Positions 56,417 to 64,000 of a stretch of 64,000 nucleotides of DNA are shown piece by piece. The notes below the pieces were generated by a model, which saw only the letters and a program-made list of their open reading frames with translations, did not search any database and was not told the origin of the DNA. Both the position numbers and the translations under genes were made by a program. The stretch is from Sphaerimonospora thailandensis (lineage in GTDB: Bacteria; Actinomycetota; Actinomycetes; Streptosporangiales; Streptosporangiaceae). The DNA lies in the NCBI RefSeq assembly GCF_016863115.1, contig NZ_BOOG01000010.1, positions 25,100 to 89,099 on the forward strand, read 5' to 3'. Position 1 is the stretch's first letter; each line of letters opens with the position of its first letter.

Positions 56417-56469
56417 GGGATCTCTCCTTCTTGTAAGTCTTCTGGGCTCGTACAGCGTTCGATCCGAGA

Positions 56470-56507
56470 CTCGCACACTGTACGGCATTTCTCGTACGGC
56501 GTGCGAG
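56470..56507. promoter_or_regulatory. 38-bp dyad operator between MFS and TetR genes
   Basis: CTCGCAC (56470-56476) and GTACG (56480-56484) mirror CGTAC (56493-56497) and GTGCGAG (56501-56507) about one centre. The arms are nearly perfect over 15 positions. A further pair, CGTACAG (56449) and CTGTACG (56478), overlaps it. It is 17 bases from the TetR ATG and should bind that TetR protein. Confidence 0.7.
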
Positions 56508-56523
56508 GAAATATGCTGGGGCG

Positions 56524-57345
56524 ATGTCGGCGAAGCCCTTCTCCTCCGTCTGGGCCCGCGAGCGCAAGGAGCGGCGTGAGCAGGGACTCAGCCGTGACCA
56601 GATCGTCCGTGCCGCTATCGAGTTGCTCGATGAGGAGGGGCTCGACGGGCTCAGCATGCGCAAGCTCGGCGCGCGGCTCGGCGCCGGCGCGACCAGCCTC
56701 TACTGGCACGTTGCCAACAAGGACGAGTTACTGGAGCTGACCCTCGACGAGATCTACGGCGAGGTGCACGTGCCGGCGGACGCGAACTGGCGCGAAACCG
56801 CCGGGGCCGTCGCCTGGGGCCTGCGCGGGATGATCATCGCGCACCCGTGGTGCATCGGGGTCATCGGCGTGCTGCCCAGCCTCGGCCCGAACGCGATGAC
56901 GGCGGTGGACCGGCTGGTGGGAGCATGCCGGCGAGCCGGGTTCCAGGGCGACGACATCGACTACGCGTTCACGGCCGTCTTCTCCTACGCCCTCGGCTCC
57001 GGCCTGCCCGAGGCGGCCTGGCGCGGCGCGAACAGGCGGTCCGGCGAGAGCCTGGGCGAGGCCCAGACCGCGATCCGCCCCATGGTGGAGCGGCTGGCCG
57101 AGCATTTTCCCAACGTGCTCGAGCGTTTCACGGCGTGCTCCTCGGCCGGCTTCGATCCCGCCACGGCGGCGCAGGTGGGCTTCGACTACGGTCTGCTGGC
57201 ACTCCTCGACGGTCTGGACGCACGGCGGCTGGATCCGCAGCGGCGGCCGCCCGGCCGCGGAAGCCGTCGCGTGGACGACACCCCGTGCGAGAACAGGCGT
57301 GCGACCGGGGATGAGACCACACCTGAGACGATCGCCGGGTCGTGA
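56524..57345 (+). CDS. TetR family regulator of the divergent MFS exporter
   Basis: This 273-residue regulator has a TetR HTH at ~25-70 (E-L-L-D-E-E-G-L-D-G-L-S-M-R-K-L-G and A-T-S-L-Y-W-H-V-A-N-K-D-E-L), the S-L-Y-W-H-V form typical of the TetR(A)/TetR_C class. The C-terminal domain has G-Y/F-D-Y and A-L-L-D-G-L-D ends. A disordered, charged tail of ~35 residues follows. It should repress the exporter until a ligand binds. Confidence 0.9.
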   Translation: MSAKPFSSVWARERKERREQGLSRDQIVRAAIELLDEEGLDGLSMRKLGARLGAGATSLYWHVANKDELLELTLDEIYGEVHVPADANWRETAGAVAWGLRGMIIAHPWCIGVIGVLPSLGPNAMTAVDRLVGACRRAGFQGDDIDYAFTAVFSYALGSGLPEAAWRGANRRSGESLGEAQTAIRPMVERLAEHFPNVLERFTACSSAGFDPATAAQVGFDYGLLALLDGLDARRLDPQRRPPGRGSRRVDDTPCENRRATGDETTPETIAGS

Positions 57346-57434
57346 GCGGCCAAGCTCAAGACCGCGTCCCGGAGTTCCATCTTGTCATTCGAGGTCGCAT
57401 CTGCTTTACATAATGATCAGGTAGCCTCGTGGGC

Positions 57435-59045
57435 ATGTTACCGACGGTCGCCGACGTGCTCGCGCTGGACACGGTACGGCGCGGCAACCCGCATGTGGTC
57501 GCGGGCGCCGACCGGCTGGACACCCGGGTTCGCTGGGTCCACGTGGGTGAGATCGCCGACATCGCGCATCTGCTGCGCGGTGGCGAGCTCGTGCTGACCA
57601 CGGGCGTCGCCCTGCCGGGCGAGCCGGGAAAGCTCGCCGCATACGTCTCCGACCTGGCCGCCGTCGGCGCCTCGGGCCTGATCGTCGAGCTGGGCCGCAG
57701 GTTCGTACGCGAGCTGCCCCCTGCCGTCGTCAAGGCCGCCGAGGAGCACGGGCTTCCCCTGATCACCCTGGCGCGGGAGACGCCGTTCGTCCAGATCACC
57801 GAGTCGGTCCACGCGCGGATCATCGACATCCAACTGCAGGAGCTGCGGGCCTCCGAACAACTCCACGAGGTGTTCACCGAGCTGTCCGTCGAGGGCGCCG
57901 CCCCGGCCGAGGTCCTCGGCCAGGTGGCCCGCTTCTCCGGCCGCCCGGTCCTGCTGGAGAACCTGGCCCACCAGGTCCTCGCGTGCGATGCCGCCGGAGC
58001 CGACACCGGCGTCATCCTGGCCAACTGGGAGACGCGGTCCCGCTCGGTCTCGCCCACGGAGCGGACGGCCTACGACGCCACGGCCGGCTGGCTGGTCACG
58101 ATGGTCGGCGCCCGTGGGCAGGACTGGGGACGACTGATCATGTTCTGTGACGCCCCGCCCACCCCTCACGACATCGTGCTGACCGAGCGCGCGGCGACGA
58201 CGCTCGCCCTCGGCCGGCTGATCGAGCGGCACCAGGAGTCCCTTGAGCGGCAGGCACACGGCACGATAATCGCGGGCATTCTGACCCACGCCTTCTCCGA
58301 TCCCGACGAGGCGGCAGCCCGGGCCCGCGCGGTCGGCGTGCCGCTCACCGGCCGCCGGCTGATCAGCGCCGTGGTCCGGCTCACCGCGCCACCCGGCACC
58401 GCGCTCGGCGAGCAGGCCCGGCTCGGCGAGTTGGCCGAGGCGACGGCCGCCGCCTGCCGGGAAGTCAGGTTCCCCGCGCTGGTCGGCGCGCTCGACCAGA
58501 GCCGGGTCGGCGTGCTGCTGCCCCTCCCGCCGCGCACGGCGGCCGAGGCGACGCTCGGTGCGCTGGCCGAGCGCCTACGCGCCGCCTTCACCTCTCCGTT
58601 CGTGCTGGCCGCCGGGTCCGTGGTCGAGTCGGTCAAGGACGTACGGCGCAGCTTCCTGGAGGCCGAGCAGGTCGCGGAGGTGGCGGTGCGCCAGCCCGAC
58701 GGCCGGGCGTTCTACCGCCTGCCGGACCTGCGGCTGCGCGGCCTGCTGCATCTGCTGCGCGACGACGCCCGGCTGCAGACGTTCGCCGAGCGCGAGTTGA
58801 GCACGCTTCTGGCGCACGACGCCCAGCGGCACGGCGACCTGACCAGGATCCTGCGGATCTACCTCGACGCGGGACGCAACAAGGCGGTCGCCGCCCAGAA
58901 GGCGCACCTGTCCCGGCCCGCCTTCTACGATCGGCTGCGGCGGCTGGAACGTGTCCTCGAAACCGACCTGGACGACGTGGAGTCGTGTCTTTCCCTGCAC
59001 GTCGCCCTGCTGGCCCTGGAGACGTTCCGCCGCGAGAACCCCTGA
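57435..59045 (+). CDS. PucR family transcriptional regulator
   Basis: This 536-residue protein has a PucR sensor domain (V-A-D-V-L-A-L-D-T-V-R-R-G-N-P-H, W-V-H-V-G-E-I, G-G-E-L-V-L-T-T-G-V-A-L) and C-terminal HTH_30 (L-R-I-Y-L-D-A-G-R-N-K-A-V-A-A-Q and P-A-F-Y-D-R-L). Relatives next to aminotransferase/mmsA genes in actinobacteria control pyrimidine or beta-alanine catabolism; here the MFS/TetR pair stands between. ATG 57435 is used; a GTG at 57429 is also in frame. A TTGTCA near 57382 and TACATAAT near 57407 look like a promoter. Confidence 0.88.
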   Translation: MLPTVADVLALDTVRRGNPHVVAGADRLDTRVRWVHVGEIADIAHLLRGGELVLTTGVALPGEPGKLAAYVSDLAAVGASGLIVELGRRFVRELPPAVVKAAEEHGLPLITLARETPFVQITESVHARIIDIQLQELRASEQLHEVFTELSVEGAAPAEVLGQVARFSGRPVLLENLAHQVLACDAAGADTGVILANWETRSRSVSPTERTAYDATAGWLVTMVGARGQDWGRLIMFCDAPPTPHDIVLTERAATTLALGRLIERHQESLERQAHGTIIAGILTHAFSDPDEAAARARAVGVPLTGRRLISAVVRLTAPPGTALGEQARLGELAEATAAACREVRFPALVGALDQSRVGVLLPLPPRTAAEATLGALAERLRAAFTSPFVLAAGSVVESVKDVRRSFLEAEQVAEVAVRQPDGRAFYRLPDLRLRGLLHLLRDDARLQTFAERELSTLLAHDAQRHGDLTRILRIYLDAGRNKAVAAQKAHLSRPAFYDRLRRLERVLETDLDDVESCLSLHVALLALETFRRENP

Positions 59046-59068
59046 CCGCTCAGCTGCTCTTGATCGCT

Positions 59069-59809
59069 TCAGATGCTCTGGCCGCCGTCGATGACGAAGT
59101 CCTGCCCGGTGCAGTAGCTGCTGGCGTCGCTGGCCAGGAAGGCGATGAGGGCGGACACCTCGTCCGGCCGGCCGGCCCGGGGGATCGGCTGGCCCGCCAC
59201 CGAGCCGCGTCCCGCCCGGGTCTCCTCGGAGATCATCTGCGTGTCGATCGCCCCGGGACACACGCAGTTGACCCGGATCCCGTGAACACCCAGCTCCTTG
59301 GCGGCCGAACGGGTGGCGCCGCGCAGCGCCCACTTGGACGCTCCGTACGCGATGGCCGCCGCGTACCCGCTCAGGGCCGCCGTGGAGGCGACGTTGATGA
59401 TCGAGCCGCCGCGGTCTCGCATGAGCGGCACGACGCGCTGCATGCCGAGCAGCGGACCGACCAGGTTCACGGCCAGAGCTGCTTCGATCTCACCGCGCGG
59501 CAGTCCCTCCAGGGCGCCCAGCCGGTACAGCCCGGCGTTGTTCACCAGCACGTCCACCCGGCCGAAGGCCTCACGGGTGCGTGCCAGCGCCTCATCCCAG
59601 GCTTCCTCGCTGCTGACGTCCAGGGCGACGGCGAGGCTCTCTCCAGAAAGCCCGCCGGCCGCGGCGGCCACGGCTTCCTGTTGAAGATCGGCGAGCACCA
59701 CCCGCGCGCCCAGGCGCGAGCACAGCCGGGCATGCTCGGCGCCCTGACCTCCCGCCGCACCGGTGATGAACACGACCCTGTCGTCCAGCCGCACCAACGG
59801 ATCAGTCAC
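59069..59809 (-). CDS. SDR family oxidoreductase
   Basis: This 246-residue short-chain dehydrogenase has T-G-A-A-G-G-Q-G near residue 15, N-N-A-G near 85, S-x12-Y-G-A-S-K with catalytic Tyr/Lys near 150, and C-P-G-A-I-D-T near 180. The Asp at the end of strand 2 (V-L-A-D-L) suggests NAD rather than NADP. The C-terminal F-V-I-D-G-G-Q-S-I is usual. The GTG at 59809 has GGAGG 7 bases before it. It converges on the PucR gene, and upstream lie remnants of other genes. Confidence 0.88.
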   Translation of the reverse strand: MTDPLVRLDDRVVFITGAAGGQGAEHARLCSRLGARVVLADLQQEAVAAAAGGLSGESLAVALDVSSEEAWDEALARTREAFGRVDVLVNNAGLYRLGALEGLPRGEIEAALAVNLVGPLLGMQRVVPLMRDRGGSIINVASTAALSGYAAAIAYGASKWALRGATRSAAKELGVHGIRVNCVCPGAIDTQMISEETRAGRGSVAGQPIPRAGRPDEVSALIAFLASDASSYCTGQDFVIDGGQSI

Positions 59810-59857
59810 AGCAGCCCCTCCCAAGAGACAAATCGATCGATCTGACAACCACGTGGT

Positions 59858-60000
59858 TCACTGACCAGCCCTGCCGAAGTACGCGTCGCGGATCACGTGG
59901 AGGTCGTCGACGCCGCCGGCCCGGGCCGGCAGGACGACCCTGCCCATGTCGATCACGGCGACGTGGTCGGCCACCCGTACGGACGCCTCGATCCGTCGCC
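59858..60000 (-). pseudogene. Remnant of a LivF-like ABC transporter ATPase (C-terminus)
   Basis: Reading the minus strand into the stop at 59858-59860 gives a peptide with V-A-D-H-V-A-V-I-D-M-G-R-V-V and ending I-R-D-A-Y-F-G-R. This is the C-terminal pattern of branched-chain amino acid transporter ATPases (LivF). No Walker A, signature or Walker B precedes it, and the frame upstream loses family character before 60010. It is therefore a fragment of about 45 residues, evidently left by a deletion. Confidence 0.6.
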
Positions 60001-60083
60001 CCAGCATGCACGAGGCGGAGCTGGATGAGCAAGCGTTAGGTCAGGCATGTTTCGCCATAGCTCTTGAGAAGCGAGGCAGCGCC

Positions 60084-60212
60084 TTGGCCCTCATCCACCA
60101 CGTCGGCATCACCATCTCCGACCTGGAGCGATCACACGACTTCTACGTACGGCTACTGGGCATGTCGCACCTGGCCGACGCAGCTCAGCACTTCATGAGG
60201 CGCAGTCGTTGA
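60084..60212 (+). pseudogene. Remnant of a VOC/glyoxalase family gene (N-terminus)
   Basis: From the TTG at 60084 the frame reads A-L-I-H-H-V-G-I-T-I-S-D-L-E-R-S and D-F-Y-V-R-L-L-G-M, the opening beta-alpha unit of glyoxalase/bleomycin-resistance (VOC) proteins, including the first metal-ligand histidine. After about 30 residues the similarity ends and a stop follows at 60210-60212. Full VOC proteins need at least about 110 residues, so this is a truncated gene. Confidence 0.65.
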
Positions 60213-60310
60213 GCTCCGGCAACTCGACAGCGTAGGTGACGCGCCGCGACGATGAGCGGCGCGTAGATGGAACACCGGAAGTCAGATCTGCATCCCCGGG
60301 TATAAAAGCT

Positions 60311-60583
60311 ATGACACCGGCCACTCTGCGTAGGCTCGTACTCACGGGGCGAATCGTGTTTGCTCGAAGAGTGCAGCGCAGAGTCGAACCTCAAGTCAGC
60401 CCGGCGATCGTCGTGCGCGCCCTGTCCGCCCGTTTCCCCAAGTGGACGATCTGGTGGGGCCAGGCCACGATGCGCTACTGGGGCATGTCCCGCCGCCGCA
60501 ACGGCACCCTGATCCACGTCGAGGCCCGATCCGCCCAGGACTTCGTACGGCAGGCCCGGGAGATCGACACCCAAACGCCCTAG
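60311..60583 (+). CDS. Small conserved-looking hypothetical protein
   Basis: This 90-residue frame contains F-P-K-W-T-I-W-W-G-Q-A-T and L-I-H-V-E-A-R-S-A, a pattern I associate with short actinobacterial proteins encoded near regulators. Function is unknown. A longer frame starts at 60236. It lies next to gene remnants and could itself be the surviving end of a longer gene. Confidence 0.5.
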   Translation: MTPATLRRLVLTGRIVFARRVQRRVEPQVSPAIVVRALSARFPKWTIWWGQATMRYWGMSRRRNGTLIHVEARSAQDFVRQAREIDTQTP

Positions 60584-60753
60584 ACGTACCATTCGTCCCG
60601 AAAATCGACTATTTACGCCGATCATTCGTTTTATGAGGCTTTTCCGGGAACTCGGGGTCAATTCTGTTGCTTTTTCGGGGTTTTACCGCATCTTGCGCGC
60701 TGTTCTCGCCACGATGGTCCAACCAAGGATCATCACGCGGAGAGAGGGAACGC

Positions 60754-62229
60754 ATGAGACGCCGCCTGGCCATGGCAGCCACCGCCTTGGCCGTGACGAT
60801 GACCACCTTCTCGGCTCCGGCACTCGCCGATTCCGTCGCCGGCCTTCCGACGACGGAGTTCCCCCTCGGCGTACCGGGGATCCCGAAGTCGGCGGCCAAG
60901 AGCCTCGCCCCCGGCATCAGCTATTTCGTGCTGAAACACGGCAAGTCGGAGGACGGCTACACCGTGAGCGTGGTGGTCGCGGGCAAGGACTTCATGTCCG
61001 AGACCACCGCCCAGGCTCAGGCGGAGGCGGTCCAGGCGGCAGGACTGGAACCCACAATCGTGAAGTTCACCCGGCCCGCCGTGGCCGACTTCCCGGCGGC
61101 CGACTACTGGATGGTACGCGTAGGCAACTGGCCGCTGGACGAGAAGGCCGAGGCGGCCAAGGTCGTCAAACAGCTCAAGGAAGCCGGCATATCCGCCAAG
61201 GTCGACTGGCAGGGTGACGACGGGTTCGCCACCACCGGCCCGTGGAGCATCCGGGTCATCACCGTCGACCCTCGGACGTTCCGGGGGTCGTTCCAGTCCT
61301 CGCTCGGCAAGAGCACCGCCAAGCGGGAGAAGGTCTCGGAAATGGCCACTTCGGCCAAGGCCATCGCCGCGGTCAACGGCGGGTTCTTCGACATCCACAC
61401 CCTGCCGGCATTCCGCGGGGATCCCACCGGGATCTCGGTCGTGGACGGCAAACTACTCAGCGAGGCGGTACCCGGCCGCGTCGGGCTGGTGCTCCAGGGG
61501 CGTACGGCACGCATCACCGAACTGTCCTCCATGGTGGTCGCACGGCCGAGCAGCGGATCCGCCGTACAGGTGACCGGCGTGAACCGCGTACCCAAACCGG
61601 ACGAGCTCGTCATGTACACCGAGGAACTCGGCCGGGCGACACCAAAGGACGACGGCGCCGAGGCCGTGCTGGACGCATCGGGCCAGGTTGTGGCGGTCCG
61701 CTCGGCGGGGGGCAAGGTCGCCCCGGGTACCCGGGTGCTGCACGGCGTCGGCGCCGCGGCGGACTGGCTGTGGGAATACGCCACGGAAGGCTCGACCATC
61801 CGGGTCACGACGACGGTCACGGACCTGAGGACCAGGAGGACCATCCCGCTGACCCCGCAGACCAACATCATCGGTGGAGCGATCGGCCTCGTCCGCGGCG
61901 GCCACATCTCGATCACCGCCTCTCGCGACGGCATGGCGAACGTCAACATGATCGTGCGGCGTCACCCGCGCACGCTCGCCGGAGTCACGAGCCGCGGCAA
62001 GCTGATCATCGCGGTCGTCGACGGACGCGCTCCCGGCAAGACGGTCGGCGCATCCTTCTTCGAGGCGGCCGCGCTCATGAAGTGGCTGGGCGCGCGTGAC
62101 GCGATCAATCTCGATGGCGGCGGCTCAACCGCGATGGTGATCGGCAAGAAGGTCGTCAACCACCCGTCCGACGGCGCCGAGCGAGCCGTCGGAGACGCGC
62201 TGCTCATCGTCGGCCCCAGCGCCCGCTGA
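60754..62229 (+). CDS. Secreted phosphodiester glycosidase (NAGPA family)
   Basis: This 491-residue protein has a signal peptide in residues 1-26 (M-R-R-R-L-A-M-A-A-T-A-L-A ending A-P-A-L-A-D). Residues ~45-145 form one or two SPOR-like alpha/beta repeats (Y-T-V-S-V-V and W-M-V-R-V-G-N-W). The C-terminal half is a phosphodiester glycosidase domain, with A-A-V-N-G-G-F-F-D near 210 and I-N-L-D-G-G-G-S-T-A-M near 455, the family signature. The human relative uncovers mannose 6-phosphate; bacterial members probably act on cell-wall or exopolysaccharide phosphodiesters. The ribosome binding site AGAGAGGGA is strong. Confidence 0.92.
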   Translation: MRRRLAMAATALAVTMTTFSAPALADSVAGLPTTEFPLGVPGIPKSAAKSLAPGISYFVLKHGKSEDGYTVSVVVAGKDFMSETTAQAQAEAVQAAGLEPTIVKFTRPAVADFPAADYWMVRVGNWPLDEKAEAAKVVKQLKEAGISAKVDWQGDDGFATTGPWSIRVITVDPRTFRGSFQSSLGKSTAKREKVSEMATSAKAIAAVNGGFFDIHTLPAFRGDPTGISVVDGKLLSEAVPGRVGLVLQGRTARITELSSMVVARPSSGSAVQVTGVNRVPKPDELVMYTEELGRATPKDDGAEAVLDASGQVVAVRSAGGKVAPGTRVLHGVGAAADWLWEYATEGSTIRVTTTVTDLRTRRTIPLTPQTNIIGGAIGLVRGGHISITASRDGMANVNMIVRRHPRTLAGVTSRGKLIIAVVDGRAPGKTVGASFFEAAALMKWLGARDAINLDGGGSTAMVIGKKVVNHPSDGAERAVGDALLIVGPSAR

Positions 62230-62326
62230 CCTTACCCGGCTCAGGTGATCCTGGGGCGACCTCCCGGCGCCGCCCCAGGATCACCAATGATCGATGACAG
62301 AGCGTGCTTCGAAAGGGCCGAGGCGA

Positions 62327-63211
62327 TCAAACGGCCGCGACAAGCCGGGCGATGGCGTCGTCATCGCAGGTGTCCCAGAACGCGCCGACGACATCCTCGA
62401 GATGGTCGAGCGAGGCCGCCGCGAACAGCACCTCCTGATATTTTGTGATGTCGTACTGCGTGGTGCCCATCGCGGAAAGATCGAGCGGACGGATGTCCAT
62501 CCCGCGAAACTCCTCAATCTCGCCATAGGAGCTGAGGATGCCCGCGCCGTACGCCTTGAGCTCGGCCCCCTCCCACATGACGCCGAACTCCAGGGTGAAC
62601 CAGAACACCTTGGAGACGAACTCCAACGCCTCATCCGTCTCCACTCGACGTGCCGCCCGACCCGCCAACCGGTACAGCTCGGCGAAACGGGATGACGCGA
62701 GCGTGTTCGCGTGCCCGATCACCTCATGGATGATGTCCGGTTCCGGGGTGTAAAAGGGCACCGAGTGGTGCCGGATGTACTGGGTGGAGTGGAACAGGCC
62801 ATCCGCCAGCACACCGTAGAAATCCCGCAGCGGGACCAGCCCCGCCGCCGGCAGGTAACGGAATCCGGTGATCGGCGCAAGCAGTTCGCCGACCTCCTGG
62901 AGCTGCGGTACGCGATCCCTGGGCAGACCCAGTCGTTCAGCCGCGTCGAGGAACTCCCGCACCGCGTACGTACGGTGCTTCACCGCCAGCTCGCTGGTGA
63001 CGAGCGCCCAGACGTGGTGCTCCTCGGCGGTGTAGTCGACATGCGGAATGGGCTCCCCCCGCGTGTGGTTGAGCGCCAGCGCGGCGATCGCGTTACGACG
63101 CTCGCGATAGACGGCGTCCGCGAACCCCGGATGGCTCTTGGCCAGTTCGACGACAACGGATCCGTCGTCACGCGTCTCTACCGGAGCGAAGTACTGTGCT
63201 TCCTCGAACAT
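62327..63211 (-). CDS. phhA: Phenylalanine 4-monooxygenase
   Basis: This 294-residue aromatic amino acid hydroxylase uses tetrahydropterin, oxygen and iron to convert phenylalanine to tyrosine. Iron ligands are His162 and His167 (I-I-H-E-V-I-G-H) and Glu208 (F-T-L-E-F-G-V). The P-L-R-D-F and F-H-S-T-Q-Y-I-R-H segments match bacterial PhhA. The ATG at 63211 gives the usual length. The divergent AsnC/Lrp gene is the expected regulator. Confidence 0.94.
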   Translation of the reverse strand: MFEEAQYFAPVETRDDGSVVVELAKSHPGFADAVYRERRNAIAALALNHTRGEPIPHVDYTAEEHHVWALVTSELAVKHRTYAVREFLDAAERLGLPRDRVPQLQEVGELLAPITGFRYLPAAGLVPLRDFYGVLADGLFHSTQYIRHHSVPFYTPEPDIIHEVIGHANTLASSRFAELYRLAGRAARRVETDEALEFVSKVFWFTLEFGVMWEGAELKAYGAGILSSYGEIEEFRGMDIRPLDLSAMGTTQYDITKYQEVLFAAASLDHLEDVVGAFWDTCDDDAIARLVAAV

Positions 63212-63342
63212 ACTTCTATATGACAGCAAGATGCGGTTTGGCTGGCAAGAGTGACCAATCAAAGTGGGCGAGATGCTCAATATCAGGTGATCTTTGGGAT
63301 CTTCACTGGTCGATTCGATCAGAGAAGCGTACTCTCGAACCC

Positions 63343-63807
63343 ATGCTGGATTCGCTCGACAGCCGCCTGCTTGTCGCCATGCGCGCCAACCCCAGAATCG
63401 GACTCACCGAACTCGCCCGACTGCTCGGCGTCGCCCGAGGCACAGTCCAGGCAAGGCTGGAGAAGCTCACCGGGCGCGGAGTGATCAGCGACTTCGGACC
63501 CACCGTCGTGCCCGAGGAGATCGGTTACCCAATCCTCGCCTTCGCTTCCCTTCAGATCGCTCAGGGCAAGCTCACCGAGGCCGTACACACCCTGGCCGAG
63601 ATCCCTGAGATCCTGGAGGTATACGGCACCAGCGGCCAGGCCGACCTGCTCTGCCGGGTTGTCGCACACAGCACGCCTCACCTACAGGAGATCATCGCGC
63701 GGATTCTCGCATCCCCGGCTATCCAGCGAACCGACACGACGATCGCGCTCTCCACCCAGATCCCCTTCCGTATCGAACCCCTCCTGAGCGCTGCTGTCAG
63801 GGGATAG
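63343..63807 (+). CDS. Lrp/AsnC family transcriptional regulator
   Basis: This 154-residue regulator has a winged HTH at the N-terminus (L-D-S-L-D-S-R-L-L-V-A-M-R-A-N-P-R-I-G and L-G-V-A-R-G-T-V-Q-A-R) and a C-terminal RAM effector domain with I-L-E-V-Y-G-T-S-G-Q-A-D-L-L-C. Lrp-type proteins sense amino acids and control nearby metabolism. Its start is 131 bases from the divergent phhA start, so phhA is the likely target, with phenylalanine or tyrosine as effector by inference. Confidence 0.9.
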   Translation: MLDSLDSRLLVAMRANPRIGLTELARLLGVARGTVQARLEKLTGRGVISDFGPTVVPEEIGYPILAFASLQIAQGKLTEAVHTLAEIPEILEVYGTSGQADLLCRVVAHSTPHLQEIIARILASPAIQRTDTTIALSTQIPFRIEPLLSAAVRG

Positions 63808-64000
63808 AACGGCGGCGGCGAAGGCGAATTGATCAAGTAGTGACAAGACGCATCAACTAACCCACCAAGACTTCGCCACGCCGACAGCGGGCCCCGATGG
63901 TGGCTGGGGCCTGGCGATCGGTGGGGCCTGGTGGACACGGGAACGGGCGGGAACGAGCAAGCGCCCCGGCCGACCACCGGCACAGACCAGCCCAGAACCC
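63808..64000. other. Window end, no gene seen
   Basis: About 190 bases after the Lrp/AsnC gene. No family-like reading frame or clear terminator is seen before the window ends. Confidence 0.5.

Overview
The window is high-GC DNA packed with short-spaced genes on both strands. GTG starts are frequent, and there are many TetR, PucR, XRE and HATPase regulators plus a membrane serine/threonine kinase. This points to a filamentous actinobacterium, probably from the Streptosporangiaceae or near it; that is inference from gene content, not from a marker gene. I found no rRNA, tRNA, CRISPR array, complete insertion sequence or replication origin. The window looks chromosomal, mixing conserved genes (ispG, dxr, gabT, phhA) with accessory modules.

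Layout. 1-6.6 kb: the end of an SDR gene, an ATP-grasp enzyme, a family 3 glycosidase with a 19-bp palindromic operator, a PhoD-like phosphatase without a signal peptide, a KstR2-like TetR gene coupled to an AlkD-like gene, and an Asn-rich secreted protein. 7-18 kb: one coherent module made of an aldehyde dehydrogenase, a PuuB-like amine oxidase and a glycosyltransferase; a divergent TetR gene; a complete spermidine/putrescine-type ABC transporter; then a glucosamine-kinase/maltokinase-like kinase and a SIS-domain protein. The glycosyltransferase operon and the kinase operon carry the same operator (TTGAA-N6-TTCAR), which suggests one regulon handling an amine joined to a sugar.

18-30 kb: a DUF4143-type ATPase, a Ser/Thr kinase, a 25-codon gene with a strong ribosome binding site, a GNAT enzyme, a secreted tripeptidyl-aminopeptidase-like hydrolase, then ispG and dxr of the MEP isoprenoid pathway. 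The usual site-2 protease gene between ispG and dxr is absent and a secreted trypsin-like protease lies there instead. 30-45 kb: TetR and XRE regulators, an S9 peptidase and a HATPase gene lead into a nine-gene, mostly translationally coupled saccharide operon (UDP-xylose-synthase-like enzyme, PhyH dioxygenase, two GT2s, a CgeB-like protein, a pyruvyltransferase-like protein, an epimerase, a HAD phosphatase and a GT4). A SpoU-type rRNA methyltransferase gene converges on it. This operon is the best candidate for an undescribed biosynthetic system.

45-64 kb: PucR plus GabT (GABA catabolism), a small zinc-ribbon-like protein, a membrane protein, an orphan solute-binding lipoprotein, an aminotransferase plus methylmalonate-semialdehyde dehydrogenase pair, an MFS exporter with a divergent TetR gene and a 38-bp dyad operator, a second PucR, an SDR, a zone of gene remnants (LivF-like and glyoxalase-like), a secreted phosphodiester glycosidase, and phenylalanine hydroxylase with a divergent AsnC/Lrp regulator.
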